64,000 nucleotides of DNA from Cellulomonas sp. WB94 (GCF_003115775.1 NZ_QEES01000002.1:2480001-2544000), one strand, 5' to 3'; counted from the first letter of the stretch, positions 18,078 through 26,288 are shown. The notes: a model not told the origin generated them from the letters alone. Program-made: numbers and translations.

Positions 18078-19712
18078 ATGAGCGCCCACGTGACCAGCCA
18101 GACCGCACGTCCGTTCCACGTGTACGACACCACGCTGCGCGACGGCGCCCAGCAGGAGGGCATGAACCTGTCCGTCGGGGACAAGCTCGCGATCGCGCCC
18201 CTGCTCGACGAGGTCGGGGTCGGGTTCATCGAGGGCGGCTGGCCGGGCGCGATCCCGAAGGACACCGAGTTCTTCGCCCGCGCGGCCAAGGAGCTCGACC
18301 TGAAGAACGCCGTGCTCGCGGCGTTCGGCGCGACCCGCAAGGCTGGTGCGGTCGCCTGGCAGGACCCGCAGGTCAGGGCGCTGCTCGACGCGCAGGCGCC
18401 GGTCGTGACGCTCGTGGCGAAGAGCGACCTGCGGCACGTCGAGCGGGCGCTGCGCACGACGGGCGAGGAGAACCTCGCGATGATCACGGACACCGTCGAG
18501 CTGCTGGTGCGCGAGGGGCGTCGCGTCGTCGTGGACGCCGAGCACTTCTTCGACGGGTACCGCGACAACCCGGCGTACTCCCGGTCCGCTGTGCTCGCGG
18601 CGTTCGAGGCGGGCGCCGAGGTCGTGGCCCTCTGCGACACCAACGGCGGGATGCTGCCCGACGGCGTCACCCAGGTCGTCACCGAGATCTGCGCCGCGGT
18701 CGGCCCGAACGCGATCCTCGGCATCCATGCGCACAACGACTCGGGGTGCGCGATCGCCAACTCGCTCGCGGCGGTCGGAGCCGGCTGCACGCACGTCCAG
18801 GGCACGGTCAACGGCTACGGCGAACGCACCGGCAACGCCGACCTGCTCGCGGTGGTCGCGAACCTCGAGCTGAAGGGGGGGCGCCAGCTGCTCGCGAAGG
18901 GCCCGGACGGCCAGGGCGGCCTGCGTGAGATGACCCGGATCGCGCACGCGATCAGCGAGATCACCAACATCGCGCCCTTCGCTCGGCAGCCGTACGTCGG
19001 GGCCAGCGCGTTCGCGCACAAGGCGGGCCTGCACGCGAGCGCGATCAAGGTCGACCCGGACCTGTACCAGCACGCCGACCCGCTCGCGGTCGGCAACGAC
19101 ATGCGGATGCTCATCTCCGACATGGCCGGACGGGCCACGATCGAGCTCAAGGGTCGTGAGCTGGGCTTCGACCTGGCCGGACAGGGCGAGCTCCTGACGC
19201 GTGTCACCAACCGCGTCAAGGACGCGGAGGCCAACGGGTACACGTACGATGCCGCGGACGCCTCGTTCGAGCTGCTGCTGGTCGAGGAGCTCAACGGTGG
19301 GCGGCCCGAGTACTTCCAGGTCGAGAGCTGGCGCTCGATCGTCGAACGCCATGGCAGCCGGGGAGCTGCGGCGACCGCTGAGGCGACAGTCAAGCTGCAC
19401 GCGGGGGGCCGGCGGTTCGTCACGACCGGTGAGGGCAACGGCCCGGTCAACGCACTCGACCACGCCCTCCGGCAGGCGCTCGTCCACGTGTACCCCGAGG
19501 TCGAGAAGTTCGAGCTCATCGACTTCAAGGTGCGCATCCTCGACGCGATGCACGGGACCGATGCCGTGACGCGCGTCCTCATCGAGACGAGCGACGGCAA
19601 GACGTCGTGGAGCACCGTCGGGGTCGGCCCGAACCTGCTCGAGGCGTCGTGGGAGGCGCTCACCGACTCGACGATCTGGGGCCTGCACCACCTCGGCATC
19701 GCGCCGCGCTGA
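18078..19712 (+). CDS. cimA: citramalate synthase
   Basis: 544 aa. It belongs to the HMGL/LeuA superfamily and is predicted to condense pyruvate with acetyl-CoA to (R)-citramalate, giving 2-oxobutyrate for isoleucine without threonine deaminase. The catalytic barrel begins VYDTTLRDGAQQEGMNLSV; metal and base motifs include GIHAHNDSGCAIANSLAAVGAG and VQGTVNGYGERTGNADL. The C-terminal LeuA-type allosteric domain (about 410-544) is present. The TLRDGAQQEG variant and length fit CimA rather than LeuA or homocitrate synthase. A leader peptide and attenuator precede it. Start ATG 18078 is chosen; the next in-frame GTG (18090) is possible. Confidence 0.93.
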   Translation: MSAHVTSQTARPFHVYDTTLRDGAQQEGMNLSVGDKLAIAPLLDEVGVGFIEGGWPGAIPKDTEFFARAAKELDLKNAVLAAFGATRKAGAVAWQDPQVRALLDAQAPVVTLVAKSDLRHVERALRTTGEENLAMITDTVELLVREGRRVVVDAEHFFDGYRDNPAYSRSAVLAAFEAGAEVVALCDTNGGMLPDGVTQVVTEICAAVGPNAILGIHAHNDSGCAIANSLAAVGAGCTHVQGTVNGYGERTGNADLLAVVANLELKGGRQLLAKGPDGQGGLREMTRIAHAISEITNIAPFARQPYVGASAFAHKAGLHASAIKVDPDLYQHADPLAVGNDMRMLISDMAGRATIELKGRELGFDLAGQGELLTRVTNRVKDAEANGYTYDAADASFELLLVEELNGGRPEYFQVESWRSIVERHGSRGAAATAEATVKLHAGGRRFVTTGEGNGPVNALDHALRQALVHVYPEVEKFELIDFKVRILDAMHGTDAVTRVLIETSDGKTSWSTVGVGPNLLEASWEALTDSTIWGLHHLGIAPR

Positions 19713-19736
19713 CGGCGGAGCAGAAGGGAGGTCGGG

Positions 19737-20618
19737 GTGTCGCGCGACGCGGACGCACCGGCGGGCCACCGCGCGCGCCGACGTGTCACGTGGCCGTGGT
19801 GGGTCGTCGCCGCCGTCGTCGTCATCGCGGGTGCTGTCGCGAGCACCCAGCCCTGGGCTGCCGAGAGGCCACCAGGCGCGGATGACGCGCGAACCTCGGT
19901 TACGCCGACCGCCGGCCGGGCGACGCCGACCCCCGTCACGACCCCGAGCCCCGGCACCGCCGCGACGGCCCGCCCGCTGCCGCCGGTCTTCGACGCGACG
20001 ACGCTCGCCCTGCTCTTCGCCTCGCAGGAGGAGGTCGTCGGTGCGATCCCTGCCGCCGCGGCCGGCCTTGCCCCGGCCATCACCTCGGGCCAGCTCGCCT
20101 GGGGGCTGCCTGCCGGATCGACGATCGAGCCCGCGACCTGCACGGTCGCGAGCACCGTCGTGGCCGAGCCGCCCGCAGCGTTCGACGCACGGTCGTGGTC
20201 AGCGACGCTCGTCGAGCTCTCCCAGCAGGTCACGGTGCTGCCGGACGTACCGAGCGCCGAGGCCGCCTTCCGGACCCTCGTCACGACCGTCGACGCGTGC
20301 GGCGTGTACAGCCAGGTGGATGCCGGCGTCGCGACCTCGACCACGACGGCGTCACCCGCGACCGAGGCGCAGGGCGTGTACCCCTCGCTCGTCCAGCGCA
20401 CCGAGCTGGCCGCCGGGGGCGTCGTCGAGCCACAGCTCCACGGGCACATCCTCGTCGGCAACGCGATCGTGACCTGGACCGCGAGCGCCCGGCCGCAGAA
20501 CGGTGCGCAGGCGGACGTCGGCGTCCTGGGCTCCGGCGGGACGATCGATGCGGCCCTCCAGGCGGTCGCGGCCCGCGCGGCCTCGACCCTCGGCCCCCCG
20601 GTGACCGCCACCCCCTGA
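19737..20618 (+). CDS. membrane-anchored secreted protein of unknown function
   Basis: 293 aa. A positively charged N-terminus (RARRRVTWPW) leads into one membrane segment (about residues 20-42), followed by a Thr/Pro/Ala-rich linker to about 82 and an extracellular domain of about 210 residues with two cysteines (ATCTVAS and VDACGVYS) that could form a disulfide. The layout resembles the extracellular sensor domains of PknH-like proteins, but I see no kinase and cannot assign a function. GTG 19737 has AAGGGAGG upstream. The 3' end runs into a tandem repeat that supplies the stop codon. Confidence 0.8.
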   Translation: MSRDADAPAGHRARRRVTWPWWVVAAVVVIAGAVASTQPWAAERPPGADDARTSVTPTAGRATPTPVTTPSPGTAATARPLPPVFDATTLALLFASQEEVVGAIPAAAAGLAPAITSGQLAWGLPAGSTIEPATCTVASTVVAEPPAAFDARSWSATLVELSQQVTVLPDVPSAEAAFRTLVTTVDACGVYSQVDAGVATSTTTASPATEAQGVYPSLVQRTELAAGGVVEPQLHGHILVGNAIVTWTASARPQNGAQADVGVLGSGGTIDAALQAVAARAASTLGPPVTATP

Positions 20619-20685
20619 CCGCCACCCCCTGACCGCCACCCCCTGACCGGCACCCCCTGACCGCGGCCCTCTGACCGGCACCTAG
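20602..20685 (+). repeat. 14-bp tandem repeat, six units, spanning a stop codon
   Basis: Unit TGACCGCCACCCCC occurs three times exactly (20602, 20616, 20630), then as TGACCGGCACCCCC (20644), TGACCGCGGCCCTC (20658) and TGACCGGCACCTAG (20672). The TGA of the second unit is the stop codon of the upstream gene, and the last unit runs into the -10 hexamer of the lipoate ligase gene. Confidence 0.9.
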
Positions 20686-20688
20686 GCT
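20683..20688 (+). promoter_or_regulatory. -10 hexamer TAGGCT for the leaderless lipoate ligase gene
   Basis: TAGGCT ends 6 nt before GTG 20695; its first three bases are the end of the tandem repeat. Confidence 0.6.
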
Positions 20689-20694
20689 GGAGCC

Positions 20695-21771
20695 GTGCGC
20701 GGAGAATACAAGGTGCCCGGTGGGAAGCTCGTCGCTGCGGAGGTCGAGGTCGTCGACGGCCTGTTGGCCGCCGTCGCGGTGAGCGGCGACTTCTTCCTCG
20801 ACCCGGACGAGGCGTTGGCCGTCATGGACGCGGCGCTCGTCGGGCAGGCGGCTGACGCGCGTGTGCCGCAGCTGGCGAGCGCGATCGAGCAGGCGCTCGC
20901 GGCCGCCGACGCCGACGGCACCCTGTCTGCGCCCGTCACGATGGTCGGCTTCACCCCGGAGGCGGTCGCGATCGCGGTCCGCCGGGCTCTTGGCCACGCG
21001 ACCTCCTGGCAGGACCTGACGTTCGAGCTCATCCACTCAGGTCCCCTGCCCCCGGCGGTCCATGCCGCGCTCGACCAGGTCCTGAGCGAGGAGATGGTCG
21101 CCGGCAGGCGTGGTCCGACGCTGCGGTTCTGGGAGTGGGTCGAGCCCGCGGTCGTCATCGGCTCGTTCCAGTCGCTGCGCAACGAGGTGGACCCCGAAGG
21201 TGCAGCACGGCACGGCATCACGGTGGTCCGGCGCATCTCGGGTGGCGGCGCGATGTTCATGGAGGCCGGGAACTGCATCACGTTCTCCCTCGTGGTCCCG
21301 GCGTCCCTGGTCGACGGGCTGTCGTTCGAGCAGTCCTACGCGTTCCTGGACGACTGGGTGCTGGGCGCGCTCGCCGACATGGGCGTCACGGCTGCCTACG
21401 CGGGACTCAACGACATCGCCTCGCCCGCGGGCAAGATCGCCGGAGCAGCGCAGAAGCGCCTCGCCGGGGGCGCGGTGCTCCATCACGTGACCATGGCGTA
21501 CGACATCGACGCCGACAAGATGCTCGAGGTGCTGCGGATCGGTCGCGAGAAGCTGTCCGACAAGGGCACGACGAGCGCGAACAAGCGCGTCGACCCCGTG
21601 CGCTCGCAGACCGGGCTCCCGCGCGAACAGGTCATCGAGGCGTTCAAGGCGCACTTCCGGTCCCGGTACGCCACGGTCGACGGCGCGTTGAGCGACGACG
21701 AGCTGGCGCGCGCGTCCGAGCTGGTCGCCACGAAGTTCGGCACCCCGGAGTGGACCGCACGCGTCCCCTGA
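20695..21771 (+). CDS. lipoate-protein ligase A family protein with N-terminal accessory domain
   Basis: 358 aa. Residues about 1-100 (GEYKVPGGKLVAAEVEVVDGLLAAVAVSGDFFLDP) resemble the small accessory domain that in E. coli LplA is at the C-terminus; here it precedes the catalytic domain. The BPL/LplA domain carries RRISGGGAMFMEAGNC for lipoyl-AMP binding and GKIAGAAQKR with the conserved lysine. Such enzymes attach lipoate, directly or by transfer, to 2-oxoacid dehydrogenase and glycine cleavage proteins. No lipoylated target is encoded nearby. Start GTG 20695 is fixed by the hexamer upstream. Confidence 0.9.
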   Translation: MRGEYKVPGGKLVAAEVEVVDGLLAAVAVSGDFFLDPDEALAVMDAALVGQAADARVPQLASAIEQALAAADADGTLSAPVTMVGFTPEAVAIAVRRALGHATSWQDLTFELIHSGPLPPAVHAALDQVLSEEMVAGRRGPTLRFWEWVEPAVVIGSFQSLRNEVDPEGAARHGITVVRRISGGGAMFMEAGNCITFSLVVPASLVDGLSFEQSYAFLDDWVLGALADMGVTAAYAGLNDIASPAGKIAGAAQKRLAGGAVLHHVTMAYDIDADKMLEVLRIGREKLSDKGTTSANKRVDPVRSQTGLPREQVIEAFKAHFRSRYATVDGALSDDELARASELVATKFGTPEWTARVP

Positions 21772-21845
21772 CCGGCCGCGACCGGGCGCACCGCATCTTC
21801 ACGGTCCGTCCACAGCAACGAGGCCCGCGCCGGTCGTCGGTCTCC

Positions 21846-21851
21846 TAGCGT
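21846..21851 (+). promoter_or_regulatory. -10 hexamer TAGCGT for the leaderless LCP gene
   Basis: TAGCGT ends 6 nt before ATG 21858. Confidence 0.55.
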
Positions 21852-21857
21852 GTCGCC

Positions 21858-23183
21858 ATGCCCGATCTGGCGCGGTCCCGCCCGTCCCACACCCCGCGCC
21901 ACTCGCACGCCCGGCGCGACCGCTCGGCGGCGGGGCGTCGCGTCGCGCTCGTGGTCGTCGCGGTGCTCGCGTTCGGCGGGTCAGCGACCGCGGTCGCCGT
22001 GTCCCGGCTGCGCGGGAACGTCGGCACCGTCGGATCGCTCGACGGACTCATCGCCGCGCCGACGGGGTCGCCGACGGACCTGCCCGCGACGGACCTGTCG
22101 GCGGGGCGAGCCGTGACGTTCGTGATGGTCGGCTCGGACACGCGCTCGGGTGAGAACGCGGCGATCGGTGGCGAGGTCGACGGGATGCGCGCCGACACGA
22201 CGATCGTCGTCCACATCGCAGCCGACCGCAGCCGGGTCGACGCGGTGTCGATCCCGCGCGACTCGGAGGCGAGCATCCCCGCGTGCCATCTCGATCGCGA
22301 CCCCGCGGGCAGGATGTCGCGTCCCCGCACGGACAAGTTCAACGCGGCGTTCTCGATCGGGGGGAGCACCGGGGACGTCGGCCTGGCCGCGGCGTGCACG
22401 ATGTCCACCATGGCCGCCACGACGGGCCTGGCGGTCACGGAGTTCGCCCTGGTCGACTTCGCCGGCTTCCAGGGCATGGTCGAGGCGATCGGCGGGATCC
22501 GCGTGTGCGTCCCGACGGCGCTCAAGGACTACAAGGACAACACCGAGCTGGACCTGGCCGCCGGCTGGCACGACCTCGACGGGCCGCAGGCGCTCGACTA
22601 CGTGCGTGCGCGGTACGTCACCGGCAGTGACGGCTCCGACGTCCAGCGCATCGCGCGCCAGCAGGACTTCATCGCGGCCGTGGTGCGCAAGGCCCTGTCG
22701 GCAGACGTCCTGACGAGCCCGGTCAGCCTCGCCCGCTTTCTCGACGCGGGTACTCGCTCCCTGACGATGTCCGACGGGCTGGCGGCGGGGCTGCCCGGGC
22801 TGGCGTGGGGGCTGCGCGGCATCGATCCGTCGACGGTGACGTTCGTGACGGTGCCGTGGGGGTCGGGCACGAAGGGGCGGATCGTGTTGACCGACGACGC
22901 GACGACGTTGTGGGAGCGGATCGCGGCCGACGAGCCGATCACCGGAGCGGTCGACGCGCCGGTGGGTGGACCGGTCGTCGAGCCGACGGCGGGGGCGGCG
23001 GCTGCACCGGCCCCCGTCCCCGCCCCGACACCGGCGGCTGTCGGGAGTGGCGCGGCCCCGGCCCCGGTGCCTGACGGTGCCGCAGCGGCGGGCGCACCTG
23101 CCCTGCCGGCGCCTGTCCCAGGCGTGACCCCGCGGACCGGCGTCGACCCGGACGAGGCACTCTGCGGGCCCTCCTCGTCCTGA
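21858..23183 (+). CDS. LytR-CpsA-Psr (LCP) family cell-wall glycopolymer transferase
   Basis: 441 aa membrane-anchored enzyme. A basic N-terminus precedes one membrane helix (about 27-49). The extracellular LCP domain contains VTFVMVGSDTRSGEN, GMRADTTIVVHI with the conserved Arg/Asp, VDAVSIPRDSEASIP, the VTEFALVDFAGFQGMVEAIGGI block and LDYVRARYVTGSDGSDVQRIARQQDFI. LCP proteins attach teichoic-acid-like or arabinogalactan-type polymers to peptidoglycan. The C-terminus (about 365-441) is a Pro/Ala-rich tail ending DEALCGPSSS, with one cysteine. Start ATG 21858 follows a leaderless hexamer. Confidence 0.93.
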   Translation: MPDLARSRPSHTPRHSHARRDRSAAGRRVALVVVAVLAFGGSATAVAVSRLRGNVGTVGSLDGLIAAPTGSPTDLPATDLSAGRAVTFVMVGSDTRSGENAAIGGEVDGMRADTTIVVHIAADRSRVDAVSIPRDSEASIPACHLDRDPAGRMSRPRTDKFNAAFSIGGSTGDVGLAAACTMSTMAATTGLAVTEFALVDFAGFQGMVEAIGGIRVCVPTALKDYKDNTELDLAAGWHDLDGPQALDYVRARYVTGSDGSDVQRIARQQDFIAAVVRKALSADVLTSPVSLARFLDAGTRSLTMSDGLAAGLPGLAWGLRGIDPSTVTFVTVPWGSGTKGRIVLTDDATTLWERIAADEPITGAVDAPVGGPVVEPTAGAAAAPAPVPAPTPAAVGSGAAPAPVPDGAAAAGAPALPAPVPGVTPRTGVDPDEALCGPSSS

Positions 23184-23230
23184 TAGCGTGCCAGAGCGCG
23201 GCATCGTGGCCGCGCCTCGGAGGGAGTGCG

Positions 23231-23686
23231 ATGAAGGGGACCGTCGAGGGGCGCGACCGCGCGACACGAGTCGCGGCCTACGCGCTCTGTGTCGATGACG
23301 GCCGGGTGCTGCTCGAGCGGTGGCGCAGCCCCAACGGACCCGCGTGGACGCTGCCTGGCGGTGCGCTCCAGTTCGGGGAAGACCCGCCGACCGCGGTCCG
23401 GCGCGAGGTCCTGACCCGGACGTCGCTCGTCGTGGAGGTCAGGGACGTGCTCGGGGTCGACTCGTGGCGTGCCTCACTCGTCCCGTCGAACCGGCGCTCG
23501 GCGTCGACCGACACCCACGCGATCCGCATCGTCTATGCAGGTCGCATCGTCGGCGGGCTGCTCGGCGACGTCGATGCGGCCGCCGAGCGGTTCGGATGGG
23601 TCGCCGTGGAAGCGCTCCCGCATCAGCTGAGAGCCGAGCTCGTCGACAGTGCGCTGGCGTGGGCGGCGGTCGGAGCCCTGCGGTGA
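23231..23686 (+). CDS. Nudix-like protein with degenerate Nudix box
   Basis: 151 aa. The fold is recognisable: VAAYALCVDDGRVLLERWRSPNGPAWTLPGGALQFGEDP. The Nudix box should read Gx5Ex7REUxEExGU; here G44, E50, R58 and E59 are in place but the metal-binding E-E pair is T62-R63 and the glycine is S65. Loss of both glutamates should abolish or strongly reduce Mg2+-dependent pyrophosphohydrolase activity. ATG 23231 has GGAGGG upstream. A TAGCGT near 23184 could drive it with a short leader. The stop codon lies in a 29-bp tandem repeat. Confidence 0.85.
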   Translation: MKGTVEGRDRATRVAAYALCVDDGRVLLERWRSPNGPAWTLPGGALQFGEDPPTAVRREVLTRTSLVVEVRDVLGVDSWRASLVPSNRRSASTDTHAIRIVYAGRIVGGLLGDVDAAAERFGWVAVEALPHQLRAELVDSALAWAAVGALR

Positions 23687-23756
23687 CCGCGCGGCTGGTC
23701 GGGGCCCTGCGGTGACCGCGCGGCTGGTCGGGGCCCTGCGGTGACCGCGCGGCTGG
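23670..23756 (+). repeat. 29-bp tandem repeat, three units, spanning a stop codon
   Basis: Units begin at 23670, 23699 and 23728; units two and three are identical and unit one differs at one base (TCGGA versus TCGGG). Each contains CCCTGCGGTGACCGCG. The first copy of that segment supplies the end and TGA of the Nudix gene; a partial fourth copy follows. Confidence 0.9.
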
Positions 23757-23806
23757 TCGGGCCGCGTGCGCAGCCGGTCGGCCCGTGAGGAACAGCTCCA
23801 GCCGCG

Positions 23807-24577
23807 TCAGCGCGGCCGGGTGCCGAACACCGCGGTCCCGGTCCTCACGATCGTCGCGCCCTCGGTGATCGCCAGCTCCAGGTCTCGGCTCATGCCCATC
23901 GACAGCTCGGTCGCGCCAGAGGTGCTGGCTCCTCCGGTGCGGACGATCTCCTCGCTGAGCTCGCGCAGCAGCGCGTAGCCGGCCCGGACGGCTGACTCGT
24001 CGGGCGTGTTGGCGCCGACCGTCATGAGGCCGCGCAGCCGCAGGCCTCCGAGTGCCGCGACCTGTACGGCGAGCTCGACAGCGTGCCGGGGAGCCACGCC
24101 GTGCTTGGTCGCCTCGCCCGAGACGTTGACCTGGACGAAGACCTCGAGGACGCGCCCGGACACCACGGCACGGCCGGCGAGACGGCCTGCGAGCGCGAAG
24201 GTGTCGACCGACTCGATGCACGACGCCCAGCGGGACGCCGCGGCGACCTTGTTCGACTGGAGCGGACCGATGAGGTGCAGCTCGGGGGAGAGGTCGGCGA
24301 GGTGCGGCGCCTTGGCCACGAGCTCCTGGACGCGGTTCTCCCCGAGGATCACGGCCTCGACGGGGGGGTGCCCGCCGTCGCGGGTCACCAGGGCAGCCCG
24401 GGCGACGCTGTCCGCCTCGAGCGCTGCCCGGACCAGCTCGACGGGCACGGTCTTGGTCGCGAGCAGCAGACGCACCGACCCCGCCGGGCGACCGGCGGCG
24501 ACCTCGGCGGCGGCGATCCGGTCGCGGACCCGCGCGAGGCGGCGCGCGACCTCGGCGCGTTCGTCGTCGGAGATCAC
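23807..24577 (-). CDS. YggS/PROSC-family PLP homeostasis protein
   Basis: 256 aa single-domain PLP-binding barrel. LLLATKTVP carries the PLP lysine (K42), followed by LGENRVQELVAKA, HLIGPLQSNKV, the GLRLRGLMTVG block and the phosphate-binding ELSMGMSRDLELAI. These proteins buffer pyridoxal phosphate; no catalysis is known. Actinomycetes usually carry this gene next to ftsZ and sepF; this copy lies outside that cluster, between a Nudix-like gene and yccF. GTG 24577 is fixed by TAGGGT six bases upstream. Confidence 0.93.
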   Translation of the reverse strand: MISDDERAEVARRLARVRDRIAAAEVAAGRPAGSVRLLLATKTVPVELVRAALEADSVARAALVTRDGGHPPVEAVILGENRVQELVAKAPHLADLSPELHLIGPLQSNKVAAASRWASCIESVDTFALAGRLAGRAVVSGRVLEVFVQVNVSGEATKHGVAPRHAVELAVQVAALGGLRLRGLMTVGANTPDESAVRAGYALLRELSEEIVRTGGASTSGATELSMGMSRDLELAITEGATIVRTGTAVFGTRPR

Positions 24578-24583
24578 GAGGCG

Positions 24584-24589
24584 ACCCTA
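24584..24589 (-). promoter_or_regulatory. -10 hexamer TAGGGT for the leaderless yggS-like gene
   Basis: Minus-strand TAGGGT with 6 nt to GTG 24577. Confidence 0.6.
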
Positions 24590-24673
24590 CCGGGGTGATC
24601 CCTGGGGTGGTCGGCGCCAGGTTCAGGGCGATCCCCGATGTCGGAGGCGTCGCCGGTGGTGGACAGTGGGGGC

Positions 24674-25072
24674 GTGAAGACTCTCCTCAACCTGATCTGG
24701 CTCGTGCTCGCGGGATTCTGGCTCGCGGTCGGGTACGCGCTGGCCGGCGTCCTGTGCTGCGTGCTGATCGTGACGATCCCCTTCGGCATCGCCTCGTTCC
24801 GGATCGCCAACTACGTGCTGTGGCCGTTCGGTCGGACGATCGTGGACAAGCCGAACGCCGGTGGCTGGTCGGCCCTCGGCAACATCATCTGGGTCCTCGT
24901 CGCCGGGGTGTGGATCGCGATCGCGCACCTCACGACCGCAGCCGCGCTCGCCGTGACGATCGTCGGCATCCCGCTCGCCATCGCGAACCTCAAGCTCATC
25001 CCGATCTCGTTGATGCCGCTCGGCAAGGAGATCGTGCCGACGGACCGCGCGTTCGCGGCGTACGGCCGCTGA
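24674..25072 (+). CDS. YccF-family inner membrane protein
   Basis: 132 aa hydrophobic protein with two YccF repeats: LNLIWLVLAGFWLAVGYALAGVLCCVLIVTIPFGIASFRIANYVLWPFGR and ALGNIIWVLVAGVWIAIAHLTTAAALAVTIVGIPLAIANLKLIPISLMPLGKEI. Each contributes membrane helices and ends in the P(F/L)G motif. Function is unknown. GTG 24674 is preferred to an upstream ATG at 24638 because GACAGT stands 6 nt before it and the family begins close to this point. Confidence 0.85.
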   Translation: MKTLLNLIWLVLAGFWLAVGYALAGVLCCVLIVTIPFGIASFRIANYVLWPFGRTIVDKPNAGGWSALGNIIWVLVAGVWIAIAHLTTAAALAVTIVGIPLAIANLKLIPISLMPLGKEIVPTDRAFAAYGR

Positions 25073-25099
25073 CGGAGCGCGAGCCGGCGGCGGGCGAGC

Positions 25100-25597
25100 T
25101 CAGCCGCGGGCGATGTCCGCGACGGTCGCGCCGGTCAGGCGCACGAGGTCGTCGGGCGGCAGCTCGACGTCGAGGCCGCGCCGACCGCCCGAGACGAACA
25201 CCGTGTCGAACAGCCACACCGTCTCGTCCACCACCGTCGGATGTGCGGTCTTCTGCCCGAGCGGGGAGATCCCCCCGACGACGTACCCGGTGGCCCGCTC
25301 CGCGGCGCTCTTGTCGGCCATCGCGGCCTTCTTGCCGCCGACGGCCTGGGCGAGCGCCTTGAGGTCGAGCATGCCCGTCACGGGCACGACCGCGACCGTG
25401 AGCGCGCCGTCGACCGTGGTCATGAGGGTCTTGTAGACCTGCTCGGGCGGGATGCCGAGCACCTGAGCCGCCTCGAGGCCGTAGCCCACCGGGGTCGAGG
25501 GGTCGTGCTCGTAGACGTGCGCGGTGTGGGGCACGCCCGCAGCGGCGAGCGCGACGAGGGCGGGGGTGCCCGAAGGGGTGTGGTGCGGCTTGCTCAC
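25100..25597 (-). CDS. ybaK: YbaK/EbsC-type Cys-tRNA(Pro) deacylase
   Basis: 165 aa editing protein that hydrolyses Cys-tRNA(Pro) formed by prolyl-tRNA synthetase. Family segments: GTPALVALAAAGVPHTAHVYEHDP, the catalytic-lysine region EQVYKTLMTTVDGALTVAVVPVTG, LDLKALAQAVGGKKAAMADK and GYVVGGISPLGQK. GTG 25597 follows TAGCCT by 6 nt. It is convergent with yccF. Confidence 0.92.
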   Translation of the reverse strand: MSKPHHTPSGTPALVALAAAGVPHTAHVYEHDPSTPVGYGLEAAQVLGIPPEQVYKTLMTTVDGALTVAVVPVTGMLDLKALAQAVGGKKAAMADKSAAERATGYVVGGISPLGQKTAHPTVVDETVWLFDTVFVSGGRRGLDVELPPDDLVRLTGATVADIARG

Positions 25598-25603
25598 CGG
25601 AGC

Positions 25604-25609
25604 AGGCTA
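25604..25609 (-). promoter_or_regulatory. -10 hexamer TAGCCT for leaderless ybaK
   Basis: Minus-strand TAGCCT, 6 nt before GTG 25597. Confidence 0.6.
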
Positions 25610-25634
25610 CGGCGCCGCGGTGCCGCCCCGTGCG

Positions 25635-26222
25635 TCAGAACGCCAGGCCGACGAGGTTGCCGACGCCATAGGTGATGGCCATGGCGAGCCCGCCGCCGAC
25701 GACGTTGCGCGCCATCGCGCGGGCGACGGGCGCGCCACCGAGCCGCGCGCTGACGTACCCGGTGAGCGTGAGCGCGACGACGACGGCGACGAACGTCGCG
25801 ACGACCCGTGCGGCCGCTGGGGTCGCGAGCACCGCGACGAGCGGGATGATCCCGCCGACGAAGAACGCCGCGAGCGACGCCCCGGCCGCGTGCCAGGCGT
25901 TGGTGAGGTGGTGCTCGCCCGAGCCGCCGCCCTCCTTGGCGCGCTGGACCAGGACCCGCTCGGCGTCGCGCTGGCTGCTGACTGACACGTACTCGCCCGA
26001 GGCCATCGACAGGGCGCCGGCGACGAGCCCCGCGACCCCCGAGATCGCGATGGCCGACAGCGACGACGAGGCAGCCGCCACACCGACGACCAGCGCGGCG
26101 ATGGAGACGATGCCGTCGTTGGCGCCCAGCACGGCGGCGCGCAGCCAGTTGAGGCGTGTGGCGCTCGCGCCGTCGATCACCATGCGCGTGGGACCAAGGT
26201 CCGGGATCGTCTGAGTGGTCAC
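25635..26222 (-). CDS. VIT1/CCC1-family iron/manganese transporter
   Basis: 195 aa membrane protein. After a short N-terminus comes LNWLRAAVLGANDGIVSIAALVVGVAAA (helix 1 with the family GANDGIVS motif), GVAGLVAGALSMASGEYVSVSSQRDAE (helix 2 with the SMASGEYVS motif), a soluble acidic and His-containing loop, and three further helices. VIT/CCC1 proteins move Fe2+ or Mn2+ out of the cytosol. GTG 26222 is chosen because TACCTT lies 6 nt upstream; the open frame upstream is not protein-like. Two DtxR-like boxes lie upstream and suggest iron control. Confidence 0.9.
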   Translation of the reverse strand: MTTQTIPDLGPTRMVIDGASATRLNWLRAAVLGANDGIVSIAALVVGVAAASSSLSAIAISGVAGLVAGALSMASGEYVSVSSQRDAERVLVQRAKEGGGSGEHHLTNAWHAAGASLAAFFVGGIIPLVAVLATPAAARVVATFVAVVVALTLTGYVSARLGGAPVARAMARNVVGGGLAMAITYGVGNLVGLAF

Positions 26223-26228
26223 GGGGTA

Positions 26229-26234
26229 AAGGTA
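26229..26234 (-). promoter_or_regulatory. -10 hexamer TACCTT for the leaderless VIT transporter gene
   Basis: Minus-strand TACCTT, 6 nt before GTG 26222. Confidence 0.55.
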
Positions 26235-26258
26235 GAGGCCGCCCGCGGATCTGTCATC

Positions 26259-26277
26259 GCAGGTTTGGCTGCCCTGA
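26259..26277. promoter_or_regulatory. DtxR/IdeR-like box 1
   Basis: GCAGGTTTGGCTGCCCTGA agrees with the DtxR/IdeR consensus (TTAGGTTAGGCTAACCTAA, recalled) at 13 of 19 positions by eye, including the AGGTT and GGCT core. It is 37-55 bp upstream of the transporter start. Confidence 0.5.
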
Positions 26278-26288
26278 CCTGCGCAAAC

